Origin: JBIOJM01 sp044450785
Lineage (GTDB): Bacteria > Planctomycetota > Planctomycetia > Isosphaerales > Isosphaeraceae
Direction of reading: 5' to 3'
Assembly: GCA_044450785.1 (NCBI GenBank)
Contig: JBIOJM010000137.1
Coordinates: forward strand, 1 to 24,039
Length of the DNA stretch: 24,039 bases
In this document: positions 8,301 through 16,403 of the stretch, in pieces
How positions within the stretch are numbered: the stretch's first letter is position 1
Layout of the letters: every line of letters starts with the position of its first letter
The notes under the pieces: model-generated
The model's database searches: none
What the model saw: only the letters and a program-made list of their open reading frames with translations
What the model was told of the DNA's origin: nothing
Made by a program: the position numbers and the translations under genes

Positions 8301-9454
8301 CCTCCGGCGTCCAAGAGAATCCCTCTCCCAGGCCGTTCGGCGTCGCAGTGCGGAGCATCAAGGATGGCGCGCAGACGTTCCTGGAGATCGCCAACGACTC
8401 TCCTTATCCGCTCCGTTTGGCCGGTGTGCTTGACGCGCCCGTCTCGGCCCTCGTCGAAGACATGGGTCGTGGTCTGCGGCTTTCACCGGTGCCGGAGGCC
8501 GGCGGGCGCAATCTGGTTCTCGATTTGCTCCCGTACGGCGTCGCGGCGATCCGGGTCGGAGCGCCGCGCGTCCAGCTTTCGTCGGTGACACCGTACCCCT
8601 CCGAGGCTGTGCTGGCGAGCATGCAAGCGAGATTCAACGAGCTGGCGGCCCAACTGGCGCGGCTCAATCACGGTCTTTCGGCCGTCGCGGCCGAGCCTGC
8701 CAATCCGGGTTTCGAGCCCGATCCCGATCCCGACTCATCGCAGCGCATCGGGCCGGTGGCCCAGGGGGCGGCTCCAGCGCCGGCGGCTCCAGCGAGCGAT
8801 ACCCCTCCGGTTCCCTGGGGCTGGCGCGTGGAAGGGAACCAGGCGGGCACAAGCAAGATCGCGATCGATCGGGAGAATCCGCACTCGGGCCAGGGGAGCC
8901 TGAGGCTGACCGCGGCCGTGGCTCCGGGCTCAGTGGTGAGTGAGACCTTTGTACCGAACATCCAATCCAGCCTCATGATCCAGGCTTTTCTGCGGGCGTC
9001 CTCGTCCGGCGCCAAGGTTCGGATTTGGATTGAAGGGGAATCGGGCGGACAGCCGTACGTCCGGCGGAGTGAGCTCTCCGTTTCCACCGAATGGCAGGCG
9101 CGGGCGGTGCGTGCATCGGACATACCCGCGGGTGGGCTCAGCTCCGCGCGGTTGCGGTTCGAGCTGCTGACGCCGGGCATCCTCTGGATCGACGAGCTCC
9201 ACATCCCGGGTGAGACGACCTTGAAGTCGGCGCGGCTGAACGCCCAGCACACGCTGCTAGCGGCCTTGCAGGCCTACCGCGAACAGCGCTTTGCCGACTT
9301 TGCTCGGCTGGCGGGGTCGCACTGGATCCGAGAGTCGAGCACGGTGGCCACGACCCGGCTGGCACGAACGATCGACCAGCCGCCGGCGGGTGCGGCGCGC
9401 TCGACCGACGCGGCGGGGGCTTCTGCCCTACCGTCCGAACGCAAGCTCAGGTAA
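5378..9454 (+). CDS. Large secreted protein with glycosidase-like central region and C-terminal beta-sandwich
   Basis: 1358 residues from ATG 5378, which gives a clean signal peptide (MRREWRNVLMALILFLIGT, likely cut after NVAIA). In-frame ATG 5321 would add 19 residues before it. About the first 500 residues form an unassigned region of probable beta domains. From about residue 515 (LGLYLSGPHALEPFGGDQGF) to about 820 the pattern suggests a TIM-barrel of the glycosidase-like GHL10 type: LWLELGFDGPDSLPGLP, FHPLHPEVREAMKRRVVQAL and LLGTPDTGLDDATFERFV. A Ser/Pro/Ala-rich linker lies near 870-910, and a short coiled segment (MQARFNELAAQLARLNHGL) near 1085. About 1150-1285 is a carbohydrate-binding-module-like sandwich (NPHSGQGSLRLTAAVAPGS ... 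LLTPGILWIDELHIPGE). It probably acts outside the cytoplasm on a polysaccharide, but the catalytic residues cannot be assigned by eye. The isomerase gene follows 58 bp downstream. Confidence 0.85.
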   Translation: MRREWRNVLMALILFLIGTNVAIAQPESGKEGAGSGGDVVRLTIEVNWGMPAKGAGLPADEPGVAATEPDFVLELTEGRVVEAVEWPPAGLRPRTRVPVLPATIVPGPGAKGSWRLGRRPEGRVRARIEAPLDAGLVVRGGDHVVSVPLVAILERPQHTPPQSPLNVGIERLAWDSLAIDLGVGGGDGIVAPLAEVPVSVAFNILLPESTDVAVRTTAVVRSIYGGDVLWRYEPREVVPTNRREPPVRIWSLTAPRGEGTYVLEVRASWEPAGGRDGLRLGRLIRRRKPAAVTNSSVRRVVFTVIDPLARQAAIGRDGRETEVDAIDLARTRSHRPLAAGRSPTAEAGRFAWAVPPEALIEPSRRDRLRGWFIGVEAAKLNPASASGLAWSAVGLKVAHPDRPHRLTLKVKGGEPSALGVALIESGGGPGSPSRLVLDACASGPPILKDGPPAAFTWLVWPGSSEMVLVLVNRSPDAEVRPGTVTLTELDDAQVAPSPSEPQQGAVRTLGLYLSGPHALEPFGGDQGFLDTLTTARNLVRYLGYSGASAVVLSEDLADRARRRALDGQADEDSTGPDRLETIRRVLARQGYSLWLELGFDGPDSLPGLPPADSAEAVHRGLVRVDSQGRADGPAFHPLHPEVREAMKRRVVQALTRNQPGRGETGGGSRTGLLIRLGPGPTLLGTPDTGLDDATFERFVHETFSAETARAIPGLGNTDPDRFAARSRYLAGVGRMPWLTWRSRAIAALYAELAEVAATTVRGSVLAVVTPGLDGGPAGTEARRVDRAGLAPSQAWRSVGLDLQTWPSGPGAPLLLRGVSLSTDALAHDLATSPDLDALVAARSHRGLLLTIDGDPLVPGSAARAAAGEELPEAPSPAASLPASSSPSSADPNESGPSGRDAPARNTNPRAAGPRTLLTALPLGDGPAADEPLGHAMAALDVHWIFLAEEAVAGHEERLRRIAGVLRALPAWPAVPSGVQENPSPRPFGVAVRSIKDGAQTFLEIANDSPYPLRLAGVLDAPVSALVEDMGRGLRLSPVPEAGGRNLVLDLLPYGVAAIRVGAPRVQLSSVTPYPSEAVLASMQARFNELAAQLARLNHGLSAVAAEPANPGFEPDPDPDSSQRIGPVAQGAAPAPAAPASDTPPVPWGWRVEGNQAGTSKIAIDRENPHSGQGSLRLTAAVAPGSVVSETFVPNIQSSLMIQAFLRASSSGAKVRIWIEGESGGQPYVRRSELSVSTEWQARAVRASDIPAGGLSSARLRFELLTPGILWIDELHIPGETTLKSARLNAQHTLLAALQAYREQRFADFARLAGSHWIRESSTVATTRLARTIDQPPAGAARSTDAAGASALPSERKLR

Positions 9455-9512
9455 GATTCAAGCACGGGCGAGTTCGGTCGAGCGCCCTGGAGGGCGGAAG
9501 AGGAGGGATCGG

Positions 9513-10283
9513 ATGTTTGTCGCCTGTAGTACACTTTGCTTTGCGAGGGAGTCGCTGGAGACGGCCCTTCGACAGATCGCCGAGCTGGAGTTCGACAAGT
9601 TCGAGCTTGCCCTGGTCGAGGATGGGCAGCACATGCGGCCGTCGGAGGCGGGCGACAACCCCGAGGCGGCACTGCAACGGCTTCGCAGCGGCCCGAGCCT
9701 GATTCCCTCGTCGCTTCAGATCGACTTTGGCGCCGTGGACTGGTCTCTACCCGTGACCCGCAAGCGGTTCGATGGGCTGTGCCGGCTGGCCAAGTCGCTC
9801 TCGGTCGCGGTGCTGACGATCCCCGCGGCCCCGTTGGGCACGGCGGTTGCCGCAGAGGTCAAGCGACTCTCGACATTGGTGAGCGCCGCCACGCGCGAAG
9901 GCTTGGTGCTGGCCCTCCTGACCCATGCGGAGACCCTGACCTCGGACCCGCGGGTCGCGGTCGAGCTGTGCCAGGCGGTGCCCGGGCTGGGCCTGACTCT
10001 CGACCCCAGCCACTACCTTCAGGGTCCGAACCCGAGCGTGGATTACGACATCGTTTTTCCCTACGTCCAGAATGTCCACCTGCGTGATACGGGCCTTGTC
10101 CCCGGTGAATTCCAGGTTCGCGTCGGCCAGGGCCAGATCGAATATGCGCGGGTCGTCACCCAGCTTCAGCGGTACGGTTACAACCGTGCGCTCACCGTTT
10201 CGATCATTGACCGGCCCGACAACCCATTTGAACGCGAAGTCGAGGTCCGCAAGCTCAAGCTGCTGCTGGAGACGTTGATCTAG
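9513..10283 (+). CDS. Sugar phosphate isomerase/epimerase-like TIM-barrel protein
   Basis: 256 residues from ATG 9513, preceded by a strong AGGAGGG five bases upstream; the longer frame beginning at 9291 overlaps the preceding gene and is not needed. The sequence fits the xylose-isomerase-like/AP-endonuclease-2 barrel superfamily: an N-terminal strand (CSTLCFARESLETALRQIAE), FDKFELAL, LTLDPSHYLQGP with an Asp/His metal-ligand pair, NVHLRDTG and GQGQIEYARVVTQLQRYGY. The last strand reads LTVSIID where many members have a metal-binding Glu, so activity may differ or be lost. It is probably co-transcribed with the large secreted protein 58 bp upstream. Substrate unknown; cytoplasmic. Confidence 0.82.
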   Translation: MFVACSTLCFARESLETALRQIAELEFDKFELALVEDGQHMRPSEAGDNPEAALQRLRSGPSLIPSSLQIDFGAVDWSLPVTRKRFDGLCRLAKSLSVAVLTIPAAPLGTAVAAEVKRLSTLVSAATREGLVLALLTHAETLTSDPRVAVELCQAVPGLGLTLDPSHYLQGPNPSVDYDIVFPYVQNVHLRDTGLVPGEFQVRVGQGQIEYARVVTQLQRYGYNRALTVSIIDRPDNPFEREVEVRKLKLLLETLI

Positions 10284-10372
10284 AAAAAAGGATGAAGGAT
10301 GAAGGGTGAAGGATGAGTCGGAAATCGCTCGATCACGAAGGGTTTTATTTATCCTTCATCCTTCATCCTTTA
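10284..10372. terminator. Inverted repeat of GGATGAA units between convergent genes
   Basis: The whole gap between two convergent genes is one inverted repeat. An 18-base arm (AAAGGATGAAGGATGAAG, 10287-10304) is exactly complementary to 10354-10371. The left copy follows the TAG of the isomerase directly, and the right copy overlaps the TAA of the kinase. With A and T tracts on its outer sides it could end transcription from both directions. The same purine-rich unit recurs at 20202-20235. Confidence 0.7.
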
Positions 10373-13300
10373 GTAGTCGGCCAGCCCCAGGCGAATGATC
10401 TCGCGCTGGAGGAGGTCGAGGTCCCAGACCTCGACCAGGGGATCGTTGAACTCCGCGCTGGCCAGCCGGCGGCCCTGGGAGTCGAAGACCAGCAGGCTGT
10501 TGGTCCCGCGGTGGCCGGGCAAGTGGAGGCGAAGATGAGGCTCCGTGGGCGAGGCGACCGACCAGAGGGAGATCTTGCCCTGCGGTGAGCCGACGGCAAG
10601 GTCGCGGCCGTCGGGCGAAAACGCCATGGCGAGCCAGAAACTCTCGCGCTCTGCACTCTGCGGCTTGATCCGCTTCAGGACCGTGCGGCGTGCCGTGTCG
10701 ATCAGGGTCACGGTTCCGGTTCGGTCCCCCGCGGCCAGCACCGCTCCGTCCGGCCGCAGCGCGAGGCTGGTCGCCCCGTTGGTCAGCGGCACGACCCAAT
10801 TCAAATCGCGCGCCTGAGCTCGAGCGATTACGACGGGCCATCGGCCGCGGATTATCCCGAGCACGACCCAATCCAAATCGCGCGCCTGAGCTCGAGCTGC
10901 CTCGGAAGGACTCTGGATGGACCAGGCACGGAGGAGGCCAGGCTGGCCGAGGCTTTGTTCGATCATGTAGATGCGGTCCCCGCGGGGCGCGATCGCCACG
11001 GCGCGGAACTGAGTGAACGGCGCGTCGACACTGGGAGCTGAACCGCGGCGAGCACCGGCGCTTGCGACCGGTGCGGTCTCGGCTCCGGAGCGAGGGGGGG
11101 ACACGGGGACTACCTCATGCGGTGCCTCGGCGCGCCAGAGGAAGAGACCCGAGGACCGAACCAGGACCATGATCCGGCCGTCGGGCGTCGTGGCCATCTG
11201 CGTCATCATCATCCGCCCCGGCAAGCGAGGCAGGGAATAATTCTGGATGGGTGGTGCTTGCGCGGGGGTGAAGCCGGGCGCCCAGATGTGCATGCCTTGG
11301 GTGTCGTGGTCGATCAGCCGTCCCAACGAGTCGAAGGCAAGTGTCGTCGTCGGCGACATCGGCCGTTCGCGGCCCATTGGCCGGCCCCCGTCGCGGCCGA
11401 ACGCGCGGCCGTCCTTTCGCATGCCGTCGCGGCCAGGCAGCTCGCCTCGTCGTGGATCGGAGCTCGAGAGGCTCGTGGGAGGAGGAGGCGCGGCCGGATG
11501 TGGCAGCGGGGCGGCGATTTCCGGGCACCGGCCGTTGCGCCAGGACCAGACGTCGCCGTTCCAGCCGGCGCCGGCCAAGAGCCCATCATCGCGGAAGGCC
11601 AGCGATGAATGGGGCGAGTCGAATCCGCTGAGCTGCGTCCGCGCCGCCGAGTCGTCGACGGTCCACACGGAAGTCCCCCCGGCGCGGCCCACCGCGGCCA
11701 GGGTTCGACCGTCGGGTGCGAAAGCCAGGTCGGTGGCCTGGTCGTTCATCTGGAGCACGGCGACCAGGCTGTGCACCGCCGGGTCCCACAGCTCGATGGG
11801 GCCGCCTCCGACGATTGCCAGCAGCGTCCCCTGGGTGCTGAATCGCAGCAACCGGGTGCGGGTCTGGGTGGAGGGAGTCAAGCTGGTTGGGAAGGCAGGC
11901 CCGGGTCTGTCCAGGTCCCAGATGCGGATTGCGACGCCGCCGGCCGTGTTGCCGGCCGTCGCCAGCAGGTCGTTGGGGCCCAGGGCGAGCGCCGACAGCT
12001 CGGTCTGGGACTCGATCTCGCTCCTCCTCAACGGCTTGCCGTCGACGCCGGCGAAGAGCCTGACGCTCGTACCGTGGAAGGGCGCGACGGCCACGGTCTT
12101 GCCGTCGGGGCTGATCGCGGCCAGGGGAGGGCCGAATCGCCAGAGAAGCGTTTTGATCGGCCGGTCGAGATGGTCGGGGTCCCACAGGTTGACCGCATAC
12201 TCGTGAAACGGGACCTCCGAGGCCGGCAATCCCTCCATGAGCGCGCGTACCATCATGTCGTCGGGCAGCACCAGGTCGATCGTCAGCAGGCGGCGGCCGG
12301 CGGGATCCGCGAGCACGCTCATCACCGAGCGGTCGGACCGGTTCAGGATGCGGGGTGGTGCCCCCGATTGCGGATCGATCAAACCCAGGCCTTTGTCGCC
12401 GGGCAACAGACTGGCAACGCAAGGTCCTGTCTGGGCCACGCGCTGGCCAACGAGCCAGTTCGCATTCCGCCGCGCTCCCGGGGCGGTCATGCCTGGCCCT
12501 GGCGCGGTTCGAGCCGGGTTGGCCGCTGCCGTTGATGATAAGCCGGGCTCGGTTCGCTCGCCGCTCGACCTATCGCCCGGGTTTGCCTCGGAAGCGCCGG
12601 AGGGTGTGGGGCTCGATCCAACTCGCAGCGACAAGGTCGTCAGCCGCTGGCGGCGTTCGACGTCCCAGAAAGCGAGCTCCTCATCATCCTCGGAGAGAAC
12701 GGCCAGCCGGTGGCCGGTCGGCCCGAAGACGAGACCGTGGGCGCGGCCGGTAGGCAACTCGGGCTCGTGCGCCTCGACCTCGCGGAGCACCAGGAACTTG
12801 ACGGCCTCGTCTCGGAGCTTGGTGCGGAGCTCGGGTTCGAGCTCCAGTTTGGCGGCCTCTTCGATGAGTGCCAGGCCATGGCTGCGGCGGTTGGGAGTGC
12901 CCGAGAGCCCCACCAGCTCCACGATCGGCAGCAGTTTTTCCTTCCTGGCTGCCCGCTCCTTGCTACTGGCTTCCTTTTCGCGTTGCAAGGCGACTCGGGC
13001 GTGGTTGCGCTCGACCACAACTCGAACGTAGGCGTAGGTCGCGATCGCCAGGATCGTTGCCACCGCCACGGTGGTCACGCTCGTGATGCCGGGATGCCGG
13101 CGGGCAACCCGCCAGAGCCGCCCGACGGGGCTGATCCGCCGGGCCTTGACCGGCTCGCGGTTGAGGAACCGCGTCAGGTCGGCGGCGAGCTCGTCGGCGG
13201 TGAGATACCGATCGGCCGGGCGCTTGGCCAGCGCCTTGAGGACGACCGTCTCGAGGTCGCGCGGCACCCGCGGGTCGATGGCGCTGGGCGGCAGTGGATC

Positions 13301-14689
13301 GAGCTGGCCGATCTGGTCGAGCAGCTCGGCCGCGGACTGGCCGTCGAACGGCGGGCGCAGAGTCAACAGCTCGTAGAGGGTCGCGCCCAGGCTGTAGACG
13401 TCGGTCCGGCCGTCGATGGCGCCGGTGCGTGCTTGTTCGGGACTCATGTACCGCGGCGTGCCGAGCAGGCTGTCGTGGTGGGTCAAGCCCGGGTCGGCCA
13501 GCCGGCGAGCCAGCCCGAAGTCGGTGACCCAGATGTTCCCCTTGGCATCGATCAGCAAGTTGGAAGGCTTGACGTCGCGGTGGATCACACCTTGGTGGTG
13601 AGCGTGCGCGAGGGCATCGGCCGACTGGACACCGACCTCGGCGACCCACCGGAAGTAAGCGGATCCCCGCCGGGGATCAAACGGCGGCGGTTCGTCGTCG
13701 CGCCGGCGTGGGTCCGGCTCGATCGCGGTGAGCGCTGCGAGGGAGCCCGGAACGACCGCGGAGGACGCCGCATCCTCGCCGGCGCGCTGGTCTGGTCGCA
13801 GGGCCGGCCTGCCGGCGGTGTCCCACGAGGCGGTCGAATCGCCCAGCCCGGCGGGAGCGCGCGGGCCGTTGAGGGTGCCGGGCCGGGACAATGGCGGCAC
13901 GGAGTGGGCCGTGCCGGGGCCGGCGCTGCCAGGGCCCCACCCGGCGGGCCGTTGCTGCCGCCCCTGCCATCCCGAAGACAGCCGGCTCCAGAGCTGGCCG
14001 AGCCGGGAATGGATCGACGACGCGCCCGAGGCGGCCAGCCAATCCTGTTTCGGGAACCGGGAACGGGCGAGACTGTCTCCGCCGCCGGAGGCAGCCGGCC
14101 GGGTGCGGCGAAGGTGGCGCAGCACGCGATCCAGCCCGCTTCCCTCGATCCGCTGCATGGCGTAGTAGCACAGGCCGCCGACCTGCCCGACGTCGAAGAC
14201 CGGCACGATGTGGGTGTGGTGCAGCCCGGCCGCGGTGCGGGCCTCGTTCATGAACCGCCGGCGCGCCGATGAGTCGGGCGCCGCGTGGGTGCCCAGCACC
14301 TTGAGCGCGACGGGGCGGTCGAGGGCCACGTGAACCGCCTCGTAGACGGTACCCATGCCCCCTCGACCCAGCTCGCGCACCACTCGATAGCCCGCGATCC
14401 GGCGGCCCGACTCGATGCGGTGATCGACACCGGTGCCGCGGCTCGGCCCGGAGCCGGTGGCCGAGTCGAGGCCCAGCAGCCCGTGGACGAGCTCCAGACC
14501 CTCGAGGGCCGCCCGCACGTCGTTCTCGAGGTCGGGAAAACGTGTGACGAACTCATCGATTGCCGGTGGCTGACCCTGCTCGGCCAAGGTCAGGTACGCC
14601 TCGACCGCCTCGCCCACGCGATCGTCGTCGTCGCTTGCGTCAGGCGGTGCGCCCTCGTTGATGCCTTGGTCGTCAATTCGCTGTACCAT
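10370..14689 (-). CDS. Membrane Ser/Thr protein kinase with C-terminal WD40 repeats
   Basis: 1439 residues; start ATG at 14689 with GAGG seven bases upstream, overlapping the end of the sigma gene by 17 bp. The kinase domain spans about 100-510: glycine loop LGRGGMGTVYEA, VALK (Lys130), Glu149, HRDVKPSNLL (Asp372), DFGLA (Asp390) and SPEQ, so all catalytic residues are present. About 145 residues of Ser/Pro/Gly/Arg-rich sequence (197-342) interrupt the domain between the N-lobe and the helix before HRD. A membrane helix follows at about 535-558 and then a charged coiled stretch. The remainder, to the end, is degenerate WD40-type beta-propeller sequence (SPDGKTVAVAPFHGTSVRLF, FAPDGRTLAAVG, LRPDGAVLAAGDRTGTVTLID). 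A PknB-like signalling kinase with an extracytoplasmic propeller is inferred. The adjacent sigma factor is a likely partner or target. Confidence 0.92.
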   Translation of the reverse strand: MVQRIDDQGINEGAPPDASDDDDRVGEAVEAYLTLAEQGQPPAIDEFVTRFPDLENDVRAALEGLELVHGLLGLDSATGSGPSRGTGVDHRIESGRRIAGYRVVRELGRGGMGTVYEAVHVALDRPVALKVLGTHAAPDSSARRRFMNEARTAAGLHHTHIVPVFDVGQVGGLCYYAMQRIEGSGLDRVLRHLRRTRPAASGGGDSLARSRFPKQDWLAASGASSIHSRLGQLWSRLSSGWQGRQQRPAGWGPGSAGPGTAHSVPPLSRPGTLNGPRAPAGLGDSTASWDTAGRPALRPDQRAGEDAASSAVVPGSLAALTAIEPDPRRRDDEPPPFDPRRGSAYFRWVAEVGVQSADALAHAHHQGVIHRDVKPSNLLIDAKGNIWVTDFGLARRLADPGLTHHDSLLGTPRYMSPEQARTGAIDGRTDVYSLGATLYELLTLRPPFDGQSAAELLDQIGQLDPLPPSAIDPRVPRDLETVVLKALAKRPADRYLTADELAADLTRFLNREPVKARRISPVGRLWRVARRHPGITSVTTVAVATILAIATYAYVRVVVERNHARVALQREKEASSKERAARKEKLLPIVELVGLSGTPNRRSHGLALIEEAAKLELEPELRTKLRDEAVKFLVLREVEAHEPELPTGRAHGLVFGPTGHRLAVLSEDDEELAFWDVERRQRLTTLSLRVGSSPTPSGASEANPGDRSSGERTEPGLSSTAAANPARTAPGPGMTAPGARRNANWLVGQRVAQTGPCVASLLPGDKGLGLIDPQSGAPPRILNRSDRSVMSVLADPAGRRLLTIDLVLPDDMMVRALMEGLPASEVPFHEYAVNLWDPDHLDRPIKTLLWRFGPPLAAISPDGKTVAVAPFHGTSVRLFAGVDGKPLRRSEIESQTELSALALGPNDLLATAGNTAGGVAIRIWDLDRPGPAFPTSLTPSTQTRTRLLRFSTQGTLLAIVGGGPIELWDPAVHSLVAVLQMNDQATDLAFAPDGRTLAAVGRAGGTSVWTVDDSAARTQLSGFDSPHSSLAFRDDGLLAGAGWNGDVWSWRNGRCPEIAAPLPHPAAPPPPTSLSSSDPRRGELPGRDGMRKDGRAFGRDGGRPMGRERPMSPTTTLAFDSLGRLIDHDTQGMHIWAPGFTPAQAPPIQNYSLPRLPGRMMMTQMATTPDGRIMVLVRSSGLFLWRAEAPHEVVPVSPPRSGAETAPVASAGARRGSAPSVDAPFTQFRAVAIAPRGDRIYMIEQSLGQPGLLRAWSIQSPSEAARAQARDLDWVVLGIIRGRWPVVIARAQARDLNWVVPLTNGATSLALRPDGAVLAAGDRTGTVTLIDTARRTVLKRIKPQSAERESFWLAMAFSPDGRDLAVGSPQGKISLWSVASPTEPHLRLHLPGHRGTNSLLVFDSQGRRLASAEFNDPLVEVWDLDLLQREIIRLGLADY
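10789..10897. repeat. Direct repeat inside the WD40 part of the kinase gene
   Basis: The 37 bases at 10789-10825 recur at 10861-10897 with one mismatch, 72 bp apart (24 codons), so the frame is kept. The protein accordingly contains ARAQARDLDWVV and ARAQARDLNWVV. The near-identity at DNA level points to a recent partial duplication and not to ordinary WD40 divergence. Confidence 0.8.
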
Positions 14690-15341
14690 CGTTAAGCCTC
14701 AGGGGACCGCCGGGCGGCCCTTCCATCGAGCGTTTCAGGCGCTTCAAACCGCGGGCCCAGATGCCCCGGATCGATTTTCGGCTCAAGCCGGAGCGCTCGC
14801 CGATCGCCTCGAACGAGAGGTTTTCGGCGGAGTAGAGCCAGAGGACGTCGGCCTCTGAATCGGGGAGAGCGGCCAAGGCGTCGGCGAGCAGGACGATCTG
14901 TTCGCGGCGACTGGCGGCCTGGCTGGGGCTGGTCTGGCTTAGTGCCAGCATGTCCAGCAGCCGGCCACTTTCCTGCCCAGCCCGGAAGCCGCTGCCGGAG
15001 TCCTGGGCCACGCCATCGAGCGGCAGGGCCGTCGCCGCCCCCGCTCGCTTGACCCGGCTGTGGTATCGTCCCAGGTCGGCCAGCTTCTGACCGACGAGCC
15101 GGCGCAGCCACCCCACCAGTGCCGCCTCGTTCTGCCCTGTGAACTGGGGGAACTGCCGCACGACCTCGACCAGCACCTCTTGAACGACGTCCGACATCTC
15201 GACGCGCTCGCGCAGCCGGGGGCCCAGGCCAGTCCGCACGACCATCCGCAGGTAGTTGCGATAGAGCGCGCACAGTTCACCCAGCGCTTCGGTTTCGCCA
15301 GCGCGAGCCTTCGACAGTAATTCGATCGGTCCTTCCGCCAT
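14673..15341 (-). CDS. ECF sigma factor upstream of the kinase
   Basis: 222 residues from the ATG at 15341; an in-frame GTG at 15368 would add nine residues, and neither has a strong ribosome site. Region 2 covers about residues 15-90 (ELCALYRNYLRMVVRTGLGP, EMSDVVQEVLVEVVRQFPQF, LVGWLRRLVGQKLADLGRYH). Region 4 covers about 150-205 (VLLADALAALPDSEADVLWL, LSFEAIGERSGLSRKSIRG). The middle linker is longer than in classical ECF factors. The gene overlaps the kinase start by 17 bp, so the two are probably translationally coupled. Planctomycete ECF groups encoded beside Ser/Thr kinases are established, and kinase control of the sigma factor is the usual hypothesis. No anti-sigma gene is adjacent. 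Confidence 0.9.
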   Translation of the reverse strand: MAEGPIELLSKARAGETEALGELCALYRNYLRMVVRTGLGPRLRERVEMSDVVQEVLVEVVRQFPQFTGQNEAALVGWLRRLVGQKLADLGRYHSRVKRAGAATALPLDGVAQDSGSGFRAGQESGRLLDMLALSQTSPSQAASRREQIVLLADALAALPDSEADVLWLYSAENLSFEAIGERSGLSRKSIRGIWARGLKRLKRSMEGPPGGPLRLNDGTAN

Positions 15342-15714
15342 CAGCTTCGGCTTTCGTTCCGAGGGCACGGGGCGGCAGAGGCCAGGGGATCGAACCCGTT
15401 TGGGCCCAAGGCGTCAGGAACGACTTCGGACGGGTGGCAACCCTGCTCGCGCTCGAGCCGATACCCGCGTTTACAACGCGAGGATCATTCCGCCCGCTCT
15501 CGCCTTGCAGCACGACTCGCTCTCTATCCCCAATAGGCGTCAATTCACCCCGTGCAGGGCCCGGTTATCTCCAAAGTTGTCAGTTGTCAGTGGAGCCAAT
15601 ACTCGTCACGACGGCGTCGGGGGCCGTCTTTCCCTTCTATCTTATCATCGTGATCGGCTTGTTGGCACCAGCGGGCGAGTCGGGCGGGACAGAACCAGGT
15701 GCTGAGCCGCCCCG
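15342..15714. other. Gap between the sigma gene and the acetate kinase relic
   Basis: No convincing gene is seen here. It contains the tandem unit GTTGTCAGTTGTCAGT at 15576-15591; a degenerate reverse copy of the same unit (GACAAC) lies at 20857-20879. The upstream signals of the sigma gene must be here, but I cannot place boxes. The open frame that continues into the acetate kinase relic has no similarity to that enzyme in this part. Confidence 0.45.
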
Positions 15715-16393
15715 ATTGTGCCGGCGAATCACCTCAATTCTCGAATGGGAATCGGCCGGAGCCGGCCCGCCCCGGCGGCTCTCCGCGGGTCGAATCGAGC
15801 GGATCGGCCTTCCGGGCGCCCAGATGACCGTGGCTGGACCGGCTGGTGAAGCCCGGCAAACATGGCCGGTGAGCGTCCCCGCGCTCGGCTCGGCGGCCGA
15901 TCTGCTCATCGACTGGCTCGCGGGACACATTGGTTGCAAGGCAATCGCCGGGGCCGGGTTCCGGGTGGTTCACGGCGGGCCAAACCATTATCGATTGGTG
16001 AACCACGAGTCGGGGCTGCTGGGCGTCTCGGAGACCAGTCCCGATCTGCGCGACCTGCTGGCGCGGCAGGATCACGACATCCGCGCGGCCGAGGCCGTCG
16101 CCCTGTTTTTCTACCAGGCAAAGAAGGCAATCGGCGCCCTGGCCGCGGCGCTCGAGGGCGTCGACCTCCTCGTGTTCTCGGGCGGCATCGGCGAGAACTC
16201 ACCCGAGGCGCGCGCCCGAATCTGCGAGGGGCTGGCGTTCCTCGGCATCGCCCTGGACGAAGGCCGCAACAAGACGAATGCCCCCCTGATTACAACCGAC
16301 GAAGCCCGAACTCCCGTCCGGGTGATCCGCACCGACGAGGAGTCGATGATCGCCAGGGACGCCGCCCACTTGCTGGCCGAGGCTTCGTTATAA
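15715..16393 (+). pseudogene. ackA: Acetate kinase relic with missing N-terminus and deleted centre
   Basis: The frame is open from 15434, but recognisable acetate kinase begins near 15715. RLSAGRIERIGLP and GFRVVHGG match the first domain. The sequence then jumps straight from HGGPNHY to RLVNHESGLLGVSETSPDLR, which in intact enzymes lies roughly 200 residues later. The end is normal (LLVFSGGIGENSPEARARIC, TDEESMIARDAAHLL). The N-terminal nucleotide/phosphate motif (NxGSSSLKF type) is absent. The positions equivalent to His123, Asp148, His180 and Arg241 of the Methanosarcina enzyme fall in the deleted part, while the HGG arginine and the Glu of TDEE remain. Intact enzymes are about 400 residues. 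The deletion keeps the frame, but the product cannot phosphorylate acetate as known. The stop overlaps the ribosome site of the next relic, so the pair was an operon. Confidence 0.85.
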
Positions 16394-16403
16394 GGAGACG
16401 ACC

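Noticed and set aside
12710..14272. 520-codon open frame on the plus strand
   Set aside because: Antisense to the kinase gene; the minus strand shows the kinase motifs.
15380..15410. tRNA-like T-arm GGTTCGATCCC on the minus strand
   Set aside because: The stem does not close to five pairs, and no anticodon arm or acceptor stem can be formed around it.
15434..15714. N-terminal extension of the acetate kinase frame as real protein
   Set aside because: It passes through a GTTGTCAG repeat, lacks the NxGSSS-type motif and has no similarity to the enzyme; the open frame is probably accidental.
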